A stretch of DNA of 64,000 bases, from assembly GCA_907165275.2 (NCBI GenBank), contig OU015674.1, positions 868,001 through 932,000 on the forward strand. The letters are read 5' to 3'. The stretch is from Zygaena filipendulae (lineage: Eukaryota > Arthropoda > Insecta > Lepidoptera > Zygaenidae). Shown piece by piece: positions 40,869 to 51,932 of this stretch. The notes under the pieces were generated by a model, which saw nothing but the letters and a program-made list of their open reading frames with translations, made no database searches and was not told the DNA's origin. Within the stretch, counting starts at the first letter, position 1, and every line of letters starts with the position of its first letter. The translations under genes and the position numbers were made by a program.

Positions 40869-41830
40869 ACACTGAAAAAAATAATTTAGCTAAGCAGTTC
40901 AGTAACATGACGTTTAACTAAACTTTGGTAGATAATTACTTAAGTTTATCAACTATCTCACTACTCATTTATTTGTTCTAACTAATCGCTTATTAGTTAA
41001 AACTTATTGGGCTACCAAAAACCAAACAATTAGGTACTATTTATCAAACAAAACTTAAATCGTATATTAACCAAACAATTGAGCTGTGTCAACTGAACTT
41101 AAATGAACTTTAGCTAGTAGTACCCAAACTTATATAGGTAATGTTAGACAATCATTTAGCAATTTTTTTTGGATTTACTAAATAAATAATTTTACTGAAC
41201 TGGTATGCGTACTGTTTACAAAATTAGTCGATAACGAGCGCACGAGACTGGACGTAAATAAAATAAGAATTAGGGCGAGCGAAGCGAGCGAAAGGGCTCG
41301 CGAAGTTTTCCACCTGGCAGTGGCCTTTTTTCCATGCAAGCCCAAAAGCCCGGCCCACCCCGCCGAAGCGCTCGCCATGGAGTATAGTTTTAAGTTTATA
41401 AGTACCTATAACAATCAATCGATACTCCATGGCGAGTAAATACTTACTATAGGTACCTACTTGTGAAAATGACCGTTACAGTCTTTTCTACGACCGTTTA
41501 GTTACTTTTTACCAAACAGTTCAGTTATTATACCCAAACTACAAAACAAAACAAACTTCAGTAAATAATTACCTTACGTTAACAACTGTTTACTGAATGG
41601 CTGCGATAGCTAAATGTTTAGCTATGTTTAGTTACTATTTACTAAGTACGCATTAACTTAACGATGCCATTTACTTAACGATTAGTAATTATTGTCTACT
41701 TTAAACTATATTTTTACAAAACGTTTAGGTAAAGTAACTTGTTTATTTAGTAAACAATTATTATTTAGTAAACAATGTTTTGTAACAGTCTACTGTACCT
41801 ACGATAAGTAAATAACTATCAAATAAAATC
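40869..41830. other. AT-rich region with repeated TTTAGT/ACTAAA motifs
   Basis: Two arms (40870-41190 and 41440-41830) are dense in short motifs such as 'agttcagt', 'accaaac', 'tagttac' and 'tttagtaaac' in both orientations. They resemble the subterminal regions of a large DNA transposon. The left edge CACTGAAAAAAATAA and CAGTG at 45591-45595 could be its termini. Between the arms (41240-41380) is GC-rich sequence. Confidence 0.4.
41371..41436. repeat. perfect 15-bp inverted repeat
   Basis: CTCGCCATGGAGTAT at 41371-41385 and its exact complement at 41422-41436, separated by 36 bases. Confidence 0.9.
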
Positions 41831-42212
41831 TATAAATACAGGTCGCGTTCCTAGTTCCTGTGTAGTATTTTTTTAATTTTAGTAAGTGAAAGACGTATAG
41901 GGTACCTACGGGGTGCATCGGTTGTTGACGCTAGCTTCATATTATTACGTAAACAATTTCACAAATTTTATTAAAATCGAGTGTTAAATTTTGTTAGTGT
42001 GCTGAATTTCACCAAACAATAGGTAGTGTCGGTGACCCACTGGCTGGGCTGGCGACAAGCGAAGCGCGGGCAACACCACGCCACGCCATCAGCCATATTT
42101 CATTTGCCTTTTAGACATAATTATTAATTTGTGCTTTGCATCGCGATACAGTTCGGTTCTATTCTAAAGTGTAGAGTGATCTTTGCGACATACTTACAAA
42201 GAAATCGTTATC

Positions 42213-45200
42213 ATGGCGGAAAAATCTGTGGAAGATTATCTACGTTTATGGAATCTCGAAACATACATCGAAAAATTCAGAGGTAAGTGTTTTTTAAATT
42301 ATCATGTGCCTACAGGCGTAGTACCTATTTTTGTATTTATATATTATTTTCTTACCGCTTTTTTGTACCTACTGCTCTTACATGTTTGCAGCCAAGGGTC
42401 TACTTTATGGGTTCGAATCCCAATTCCCACATGTTCTGCAAAAAACTTTATTTACATAGTTATGTTTATTGTTGTTATTCTTACATAGCGAGTGCTTGGT
42501 CTTTTTTTGTTTAGTATAATTATCGCCGAGTACACCTATTTGTGATGTTAGTTTAATAGCGAAGCGAATTCATTGGGTTGTTGCGGCAAACGAAGTTCGC
42601 CATTTTGTTAGGTTAGTCTGTACCACGCTTGTGTCAGTTAGTGCTAGTGTCAGGCGTCAGCGTCGTAGAACTTTAAGTTTGTTTAATATAATTTGTAAAT
42701 TAAAACAGTTGAAATACCATATAGGTACCGAACATTTGTGTATAGTACTTGTTAACCTACCTATAAAGTGATAGCAGGTGATAACTTATTATGTCACACT
42801 TGTCGGAAATACCACGCTGGCCATAGGTAGAGTTCTGTAAAGAAAGACCCAATGCCTTTTTATAAGTAGGTACAATAATTAATGTAAAATAGAGCTATAT
42901 GGAATATTGCTTATGTCAATTATGTATTTCTTATATCTAATGAAATACATAACTGACATAATTACTTCTATGCTGACATATTTAATATAGTGGTGTCAAT
43001 TTTTAATAACATTCTTTTTTTTTGTTCAAGAACACTCTATTGACTTAAACGCTTTACAAGTTTTGTCACAAGACGACATTAAGGATCTGGTCCCAAGTAT
43101 TGGTCACCGTGCCCTTCTGACAGCTCAAATAAAGGCTTTGAAGAATGTCATCAATAGTCCTCAATCTAACTCACTTGTAAGTTAATTCTAGCCTAAATGC
43201 ATAGAACTTGTATATCATTTGTATTTCATGTTCATGTCTTCTTCTTTTGAGCTTGTGTAAGTCCACTGCTGGACATAGGCCGCTCCCTGCCACCTTCTGC
43301 AGTTCATCAGTCCATATAGCTGGGGGTGGCTCTCTGGCCAGTGTCTAGATATTTTGGTAGTAGGTACTTTAGTTAATATTTTTCCTTTTGTTATAAATTA
43401 TTAATTATTATATTAACCCTTTATATTTTTTTAGGCAATTGAACAAACTACAGAAGTAGCTACAGGAGGAGTAGAAACCTTTTATGTGAACCCTGCCAAT
43501 TTATCGTTGTCACACTTACTCAATGATTCACTTATAAATAGCCTCCCGATGGTTGATGATGGACTACACCTGCAGGAAGAAGAACCAAAATGCGTGAGTC
43601 TGCTGTATTAAATTTGTGAAAATTTCAAATCAGTACAACTCTTGACCATGAGTAGCTATTTAAATTTTCTTTAACGGGACTTATGAAAATCCAAAATGAA
43701 GGGAGGAGGGGAGGGTGTGTATTGACTAAAAGTAGTAGTGAATTATTTGTACAGCCATATTTATTAGTTAATACAACTATCTTAATAATACAAATGAAGG
43801 CCGAGCTCTATTACTGCAATTTGGAGAAAGTGGTCTTTTGGACAACACCGCAAGGAGACGTCTGTGCAATATAATAATTGGACGGGAATTGAAAGACGAC
43901 CCTGACTGTAAAATAGACAGTGCAAGATTTTATCAGCTGGCTTATGAAATTACTCAAGTATTCAAAAAAGAATTGTCAACTGTATACTTTATTCCCTATG
44001 TTCGATTCAGTCCTGGCTTGAAAACAGCAGCAAAGGGAAAACTTTTAGACTGTTATCGACACCGTCGTAGAGAGTTTTCAAAGTCTGGATTAATAAAATC
44101 AAGAAAAAGGAGTGCTTCTGAAAGTTCTTCATGCTCAAGTGCCACATCATCATGTAAATTAAAGTTAAGGGTTGAAGAAGCTGCTAACAAGTTGGAAGAT
44201 CCATCATGTTCAAGTGAAGTAAATATAGAAGAATGCATGTTGTGGCTTCAAAATTCATGCGATCCATGGGATACTGTGGAAAAGTTTTGAGATTTGACGG
44301 CGAAGGCCAGGTTTAAAAAATTTTCTGAGGAGTCTATGACCATCAATGAATACTATAATAGATTTAGAGCATTGGGTCAAGCCAGCGGTATATATTTAGT
44401 GAGTATCTATTTGAATTTTAATTACTTTTTGAGACTATGCCTGACACTAACCATTCTCCACCTTTTTAACCAATAAATACAAAACAATAAATACAGTAAA
44501 AAATATTTGTTTACATCTTTTAATATTTTAAAAATATATTTATTTTGCAGCTGCTGAAGGATTTTACAACGTTATACCCTGGATGTGACGATTTATTATA
44601 CAATCACTGGCCGTTATATCGGGGGAAAATACTCGACTTAGCCAGGAATCGCATACGCATTGATCCTCATGTCAAGGAGATCTTGTTATGCTGTACGAAT
44701 AGTGGTAACTTTCATATTTTTTTTTTCAAATTTTTTTATAACGTTTTTTTTTTCTTTTTCTTATTTTACATTTTTTTTAGCTGACGAGGATACCCTCAAC
44801 ACTGCAGCATTTATGGTCCTGCCTTTCCTAATGAGCACGGCGACGATACGCAGAGCAAAAACGAAAAAGCAATGGAGGCCTAGCCGCCTAGAGGCTCAAG
44901 AAGGATTTATAACACACGTAAGAAGCGCTGACCAGTTGGGAGGACACTATAACTAGGAGAAAGAAGAAACTAACGGAATTGGGCTTCACTCTACAACCAT
45001 ACATAGTAATAGTAGGTGCTAGTATAAGTGAAATTCACGAGATATATATTGTCATTAACGATGTAAAATACTGTGCCTCACAATGTGTTAGATATAGGTC
45101 AACTTCGATAACACATGCGGTAGACTCATGCTTTAAAATTTTATTTGTGCTTAATGCTGAATACCCGGCTGAAAGTACAAATGTGTGGGTTTTCATTCAG

Positions 45201-45284
45201 AAGGGTTTTTATAAACTATCTACTAAATTTGACAAGATTTATACAACGGTAAATTACGTACGTATACGTATACGTGTCCAATAG
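42213..45284 (+). pseudogene. SAM-domain (SAMD3-like) multi-exon gene, inactivated
   Basis: Exons: 42213-42282, 43031-43176, 43435-43593, about 43755-44398, 44551-44704, 44781 onward. Donors are GTAAGT/GTGAGT types. Exons 1-2 give a complete SAM domain (SVEDYLRLWNLETYIEKF; 'LSQDDIKDLVPSIGHRALL'), a helical protein-interaction fold. Later: 'ALLLQFGESGLLDNTARRRL', 'GRELKDDPDCKID', 'AQEGFITHV', 'LQPYIVIVG', 'AVDSCFKILFVLNAEYP'. This is the plan of SAMD3-like proteins, multicopy in several animals and often repeat-associated. Lesions: a likely one-base loss near 43783, an in-frame TGA at 44288-44290 where Trp is expected, and a frameshift near 44945. Introns hold an RTE fragment. Confidence 0.65.
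43250..43345 (+). mobile_element. RTE-type LINE fragment
   Basis: It contains 'gtccactgctggacataggcc' and 'accttctgcagttcatcagtccat', typical of the widespread lepidopteran RTE elements. It lies in intron 2 of the SAM-domain gene. Confidence 0.6.
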
Positions 45285-45596
45285 TAGTAGATTCACCTTT
45301 CAGCGCAAGCTAAAGGGTATCCTGCTAGAGCAACAGAAATCACTAACCAACCAGCTCTTCTAACTTTTGATAACCTTTGTTATCCTCTCTCGATATCTAT
45401 TGTATAAAATTACTTATTATATCTTACGTGTTTATATTTTCTTTACCACTTAAATACATCAAATATTTTCCCATATTATATAACTTTACCATTGCTGTTT
45501 CAAATTTTAGACTACTGTGAATATACATATACATATTTAGAATATTTATTATGTACGTTTATTATGTAAGTAACAAAAAAAAAAAAAAAACAGTGG

Positions 45597-45890
45597 AATG
45601 TGTACGTGTAGACTGTGACATATTACGTGTGATCTTATATTTGTGAACCTCCGGTCCTGACTGAAAATCAGCGCTAGGAGTGCCCGGCGCCCGCACTCGT
45701 AGCAACATGCTGAGGCGGTGACCGTTTTGGTCATGGGGACGCACCACGCAAACACCATTTGTTCTCATTATATTGTCATATATATAACTATATACCTTTT
45801 TTGTTAAATCACGTTTGTATAAAATAATTGTAATTGTGTTGTCTCTGTGTCCAAATAAATGCCTTTTCTTCTTCTTCTTCTTCTTCAATA
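45597..45890 (+). mobile_element. retroposon (SINE or LINE 3' end) with TTC tail
   Basis: A GC-richer body (45640-45755) is followed by 'ccaaataaatgcctttt' and (CTT)n at 45869-45887, a simple-repeat tail as in insect retroposons. It sits exactly at the right junction of the split MITE. Confidence 0.45.
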
Positions 45891-45942
45891 TTTTTTAATA
45901 ATCTACAAGACGGACTAAAAAAAAAAATAGTCAACATGCCCA
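45888..45942. mobile_element. right part of the split MITE
   Basis: AATATTTTTTAATAATCTAC, then 'gacggact' and the terminus TAGTCAACATGCCC, complementing the left end at 40610. Confidence 0.7.
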
Positions 45943-46658
45943 TTGTAATAATAGGTGCAAACTAGGTGATGTTTAGGTAGGTAGGTAAATAGTTATTGTA
46001 TACATGGAAATGATGTTTATAGGAATGCCAGCAATGTAATTAAGTATGGTATTATTGATGAGACCTGTAATCTTGATATTATGATGATTCCAATTGACTT
46101 ACCTACCTAATTGTTCATGTTTATGGTTTAGGTATTTTACTGTATAGGTTAATTCATTAGTAGGTATGTTGATAATATGTTGTATGAGAACGTGGGAATT
46201 GTATGTGAATTGGTGATATGGAGTCTCGAGTAATACGAACTTGGAAAGTGATTGTTTAGTCGTTTACTCGATTCCGAGTTAGTCCTTATCTATTGTAATA
46301 TTCCTATGTAATTGAATGATACGCATACTCACTTTTCCTAGAAAGTATGGTTAAAATCTCATGTGTACAATATTATGTGTTATGTTTTCAACTTATGTAT
46401 TTGATAGTTTAATTCAGCTTTGGGTTTGTATCTTATATTATGTGTTTATGTTTTGATTAATGATACCTGCTTAGGTAAAGAATTGTGTTTGCATCTTATA
46501 TTGTGTACTTAGTTATAGGATTGTGTTTGTGATAATGTAATATGTGTTTATAGGTTTAATTCAAGTGTTTTTAAATTGCATGTATAGTTTTTAATGTTGT
46601 TACCCAGCGGCTCAATATGCTTCCTTTGTGTGTATCGACACAAAGGAATTGGGAACTG
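45943..46658. other. AT-rich intergenic DNA
   Basis: No gene. A short hairpin lies at 46621-46648 (11-bp arms, TTCCTTTGTGT). Otherwise TGTGTTT-rich low complexity. The last bases, CTG (46656-46658), are the target site of the next element. Confidence 0.5.
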
Positions 46659-47029
46659 TACGCCTAGCACGAACAACTTGCGAAAAAGTATTCGTATCGT
46701 TAACGTAAACTATTTGTATGAGAAATTAACAGCGCCTCTAGCGGACGTAAAACGAACTAAATTTGGCAGCACGAAGCCTTTCCTATAGTAACGTAAGCGT
46801 GCGGTATTCGTAGCGTATGATGTTTACACTAACTTTGCGATACTTTGCGAGCACGAAGCTTTTTTTTGACGTATAGAATCGTAAGTGACGATAGCTGGCT
46901 ATCGAGACTTACGAATGTTTTGTCACGGAAGATTTGTCGGTGTAAAAACTTGCGTCGTGAAGTCGGAAACAAGATTTTATTAATATTTCAGTGTGTTTAG
47001 TGTTTTGAAGTGCTTATATTTATAAAAAA

Positions 47030-48767
47030 ATGCAACGAACACCCAGGGTTGAACGTAGTGCATTATATTATTATCTTGCAGCGAGATTAATTGAGATCGA
47101 GAGTGATAATAATGAACAAAGAGAAACTGTGTAAGTGCTTTAAACAAGGAGTTGTCCTTAGGCATTATTATAACTATAGTTTTATTAAGTTTTTCTATTA
47201 GTACTATTGTAAAGTTATTTTAGATACATACCTATTTTTTTAATAAAAGTTTGTTTATTTATTTACAGGGAAATAAGTCGTAGATGTAAGCAGAGAAAAA
47301 GTATAAATTTATTAGATATAAGCGAAACAGAGTTTAAGAATAGGTTTCGTATAAGTAAAGAAGCTTTTATTTTTTTATGCGATAAATTACGACTACAAAC
47401 TTCTTTGAAGTCTACTAAACGAATTAGCTTGGAACTTAAGGTGAGGGAACCAAACATTCTGAATAGGTAACAATTTTTCAAATGAGTATTAAATGTAATT
47501 ATCTACTATTACTAATTTGGTATTTACAGGTTCTGTGTGCATTGTCTTTTTACGCCACTGGATCTTACCAAAGACTTGTTGGAATGGCGAAACATTTAGG
47601 TCAAACCACAGTTAGCAAATATGTACGAGAAGTGACTGATGCACTTGTTAGTGCACCAATATTGAATTTTTATATTAAATTTCCGGAAACGAGAGAACAA
47701 CGGGATGTGGTGAAAAATCAGTAAGTGTTTTGTTTCGTTTATTTGAGTCACAGCATTTATAATACTTTGTAGACTCACTATTAGGTAGTGTTTTAAAAAC
47801 TATTTTGTTGTAACAAAAAAGAAAGTAGCTAAGTACTTTGTCTATTATTGTATTAAGTAACAACTTTTTTTACAGATTCTACTCAAAGTTTGGCTTTCCT
47901 GGGGTTATAGGGTGTATTGATGGATGTCATTTCCACATTTTTAAACCCAAACAAGATGTTGAACACCTATTTTATTGTAGAAAGCACTTCCATTCATTAA
48001 ATGTTCAAATGGTCAGCACATATATGTAGATAGATGCCTTTAAAATAGTTGTTAATAGTAAAAAAAAATTAGAGTCTTAAATAATTCTTATTTGTAACAT
48101 ATTACATTTTATTTTCAGATATGCGACAGTGATTGCCGAATTTTAAATATTAACGCCAAGTATGGGGGGGCTACTCATGATGCTTTTATATGGGAAAATA
48201 GTATGGCAAATAATTACATGCAAGAACTACATAGGCATAATGAACAAACTTGGTTGTTAGGTTAATATTATTATTAACGTCATAGCTCCAACTGGAGCTT
48301 TGAAGTAAAAATAATTTTATCGATTCGTTAGTTCCTACATTCATAGTTATAAATAATATCTTAAATTTACAGGTGATTCTGGCTACCCTCAGCGGCCTTG
48401 GCTAATGACCCCTATACCTGATGCTGTAGAAGGAAGTCCTGAAGCAAAATATACCAGTGTACATGGAAAAGCAAGGGTCACAATCGAAAATACTTTTGGA
48501 CGGTTAAAAAATCGTTTGCGATGTTTGTGCAAGGACCGTACACTACACTATTCGCCTGAAAAGTGCGCAAAAATAATAATGGCTTGCAGTGTGTTGCACA
48601 ACTTAGCCAAAGATTTTAATGTGCCTGAACCAGAGGAACCCCTAATAACCGAGCCAAGCATAATATCTGGACATATTTTCCAAGAGAGTGAGGCTGGTGA
48701 CGATTTAGGAAGAGGACGAGCTATAAGAAGCATGTTAGTTGATAGGATCAATAGGCTACACATGTAA
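47030..48767 (+). CDS. Harbinger transposase (DDE_Tnp_4 / HARBI1-like)
   Basis: Six exons: 47030-47130, 47269-47440, 47530-47720, 47876-48011, 48119-48260, 48373-48767. Total 1,137 nt, 378 aa, in phase throughout; introns are 80-140 bp with GT-AG ends (GTAAGT at exons 1 and 3). Landmarks: HTH-like N-terminal region ('LCALSFYATGSYQRLVG', 'QTTVSKYV'), then 'GVIGCIDGCHFHI' (first Asp), 'AKYGGATHDAFIW' (second Asp), 'GDSGYP' and 'IENTFGRLKNRLRCL' (Glu). This is the cut-and-paste enzyme of PIF/Harbinger. It normally needs its Myb-like partner, here encoded convergently. No lesion seen. Confidence 0.9.
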
Positions 48768-49036
48768 TTTTTATTTTAAAAAATTATCCATTAATTACTT
48801 TAAAACATCTTTTATTTATTCTCACTCTAGAGCAATATATTTTTTTTATAATTTATATTTATAAAATATATAAAATATTTTAAATTTAACTAATACATGT
48901 TTTATAACTACCTCTACACATGGCTGCACTTCAGACTACATAAAACTGTCAAAATTCTCCAAACTTAGCATCATTTATAGAAATTTGACATTTTGTCTGA
49001 AGTGCAGCCGTGTGTACATAAATTTTATTAACCTAA

Positions 49037-50625
49037 TTACTTAGTACTTTCCCTTTCAAAATACTTAACAATAACATTCATAGCTTCTTTCATAAACTCC
49101 AGCCATTGAGCCTGTAAATGGAGCTCTTGGTCCCTCTGTCTCACCCTTTCACGCAGCTCATACTCATGTATTCGCAGCCTTTCGGTCTCCAACCTTTCAA
49201 AGGCCAAATCACGCTCCCTTGCATTCCTATCAGACTCTACAAATAACTTTGCTACACTTTCATTCTTCTTTTTCTTCAATGGTGGAGCCCAATGCTCTTC
49301 CGAAATAATAGTAGTTTCGTGAGTAGGTGGAGGAGGGGTGATTACTTCACGGCGTAGGGGGGGCGCTATAACGGTGGGTTGGCTACTGGTGCCTGGAGTG
49401 TTCCAGTCGGCATCTGTAATGTAATTTCATATAAATTATCCTACTAATATTATAAATGTGTAAGTGTGGATGTTTGTTACTCTATCGCACAAAAACGGCT
49501 GAACGGATTTGGATGAAATTTGGCGTGCACGTTGTCAGGGGTGCAGAGAAGGACATAGGGTATTTTTTATTCCGGAATTCACGCGGGAACTTCGAAATAA
49601 CCACGGGTGAAAGCGCGGGGCACTGCTAGTTATATATAAATCATCAACTTCTTTCTTTCTGTTGATTTTTGTAAAATACTATATTACGAAATTTACCTGT
49701 AACTGCTGTTTTCCCAGGAAGAATGTATTCGTCTACTTCTTGGTTTTCATCTGGCTGGGTGTGGGGTGATTGAGTACTTTCTTCAATCTGAAAAATATAT
49801 CCATTCAATTTAAAACCTCAACTACATTATTGTGGATATAGTTTTATCTAAATTCGGAAGTAAATAAGTCTGTGTTCTTAAAAAAAGTTTGTGTAAAATA
49901 CTAAAACATTATTATTATCTAGGTAATTCAAAATGATAGTTATTGAAAATAGTATTTACATGCATTTTATCGTGTTACACAAGTTTTGAATATGTTTATA
50001 AAATGATATAATGATACCTAGAGTGACACTAAAATACATAAATGAAAACCTGCTGAAAGCCAGCTTCCACCACCGCCATGCCAGTAGCTGCCTCCACTCC
50101 AATTATTTGCATGACCCTGATTTCAAGGTCAGTCAAAGATAAATGAAGTGCAGGTCCACCACCAGTGCCGCTTGCAGCTCTATTTATTTTTGCTCGCTTT
50201 CTTTTAGTATTATTTTTTAAATCACTCCACACCTTCACCACAAAGAAATACAAAACATTGCAGCCAAAACTGATAAAAAAATTATAAGTACGTGGCATTG
50301 GTTTAAATGAAATGTAAAGGTCGAACACTTAAAAGAATAAACCACTTAAGATTGCATACCTTGCGCCATTTCTCCTCCGATCGAGAGTCGCCTGTTCCGT
50401 CACTATTTAATTTATCTGCTAATTCCTTCCATTTCATCTGAATGAAATGGCGTCCTCTTGGACCTCCAGACGGTTTAGATAGATCACCATTTCTACAAAA
50501 TAAACAATATCTAAAATACGAGCATGCTAGTAAGTACAGCTCACGAATAATACCACTGTAGTTTCACAAATCTTGTTAATAAAACATGATATTTCACTTT
50601 ACGTACCTTTCCATAAACTCTATCA
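49037..50625 (-). CDS. Harbinger Myb/SANT-like accessory protein
   Basis: Five minus-strand exons: 50606-50625, 50360-50492, 50050-50232, 49697-49787, 49037-49413. Total 804 nt, 267 aa, all in phase. The start is MIEFMER across a tiny first exon. The trihelix/Myb-like domain is at residues about 10-85 ('GRHFIQMKWKELADKLNSDG', 'EEKWRKVWSDLKNNTKRKR'), like MSANTD/zeste-type DNA-binding proteins. A proline-rich linker is followed by a strongly charged coiled coil (ERETERLRIHEYELRERVRQ-like, 49037-49279). In known Harbinger elements this partner binds the transposon ends and helps import the transposase into the nucleus. Degenerate relatives are at 60385-63800. Confidence 0.85.
49439..49629. mobile_element. 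short non-autonomous Helitron (lepidopteran type)
   Basis: It starts TCCTACTAATATTATAAATG after an A and ends CTAG before a T, as Helitrons do, without target duplication. The internal 'aacggatttggatgaaatttgg' and 3' hairpin-like 'cacgggtgaaagcgcgggg' match the common lepidopteran family. 191 bp, lying in intron 4 of the Myb-like gene (49414-49696). Confidence 0.85.
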
Positions 50626-51152
50626 TAGTTAAATATTGCAAATGACTTGTCCTCATAATTAAAACACAATTTTATGGTAACAGCGAAAACTTTGTGGAAC
50701 TTTAAATCTCCGGTGGAACTTCTAAACAACAATGTATGACCGTTCAGAAATCAAAACATAAAAAATAATATTATCTTAAAAAAAATTATGGACCAATATT
50801 TATATTTACTTACCGTAATGTAAGGATATTGTACAAAGTTTCATATTTTTGTTAATTTCTCTAAAATTTCACTCGAATATCATAATATATAGTATTAATT
50901 TTAATTTTTATGACTTCTTTAACTCGTTTCTGAACGTTTCATTCGTTTCATTCGTTCATTACGCTGAGTTAGTTCATTCGCGAGGACGGCCCTATTTACG
51001 TTAGGATGACGTCACCTTCGTTGCCCTATCGAGCTTACTATACGACGGCGAAAGTGCTTCGTGCTGCCTACTAACGTTTTACTGCGTGATCGAATAGTAG
51101 ACTCGATACGTTTACGTTACGAATACTTTATATGTTCGTGCTAGGCGTACTG

Positions 51153-51456
51153 AGAGCGCGCGAACGAGCGATACGCCTCGTTCTAAGTAGGGTTTTTGCA
51201 ATTTATTATGATTCGTGTTAGATATTAGGTATTGGCATCGGTATGTTTCGATAGGGAAAACGAAGACATTTTTATCGATGTAAGAGACATACCGATGCAC
51301 TTAAGATTAATTAAAGAAATCGGGGTAAAACTGGGTCGGGCATAGTGAAACGGGCTAGCAAAATGAGTCAGAATTGGATGCGAAAAAGCGGCTCTCTTTA
51401 CGGTACGACATAGAGCCGGCTTAGTGAACCGGTTTTAAAAAGTAGATCAAAAAGAT
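51153..51456. other. spacer between Harbinger-1 and hAT
   Basis: No gene. Short paired motif cataccgatgc / gcatcggtatg around 51235-51298. Confidence 0.4.
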
Positions 51457-51932
51457 CACTGATGCCAGGTGGGGGGGATTCTCGCCAAATTTGGGGGTTT
51501 TTTTTTGTCATGGAGGGATAATTGGGGTGGAAATATTTTTGGGGGGATAGTTGGAGAGAAAAATTGCGTTTGGAGAGAATCCGGGGATTTTTATTATTCA
51601 AACCATATCTGAGAAATTACAATAAAAAATTAAATTCAAACACTAACTGCGAACGCTCACATTCTGAACGGAACGGAACCACAATTTGCGCGCGGGCGCG
51701 GTGCCGCGGTGATAGCCGAATAGCCCCGAAGTCCGAAGTTGCCTCCTTCCGGCCTTCCGCGGTAGTAACTATTATTTAATCTGTGGTTCCGCCCGCACCC
51801 CGCCCGCCTGTCCTGTCCTGTAGTGTCGCGTCAGTCGTATCGTTCAATTCGTTCACTTCGTGTCTCGGTCTCGTCGTCGTCTTTGATAAAACTTCTATTT
51901 GGTAGTTTGTGTCTTGGTGAAGATAATGAATA

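Larger units (their letters stand above)
46659..51149. mobile_element. PIF/Harbinger transposon Harbinger-1, complete
   Basis: Terminal inverted repeats TACGCCTAGCACGAAC (46659) and complement (ending 51149) extend imperfectly for over 50 bp (agtattcgta..cg..taacgtaaac, ggcagcacgaagc). They are flanked by the 3-bp direct repeat CTG (46656-46658, 51150-51152), as expected for this superfamily. Two convergent genes: DDE transposase on plus, Myb/SANT-like partner on minus. Both splice in silico to uninterrupted frames, so the element may be autonomous. A Helitron lies inside one intron. Confidence 0.9.

Noticed and set aside
42213..45284. SAM-domain gene as an ordinary host gene
   Set aside because: It carries a nonsense change and frameshifts, and sits inside a split MITE; a transposon-linked pseudogene fits better.
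45549..45888. Minus-strand lysine-rich frame (KKKKKKKRH...)
   Set aside because: It comes from the CTT simple-repeat tail of a retroposon.
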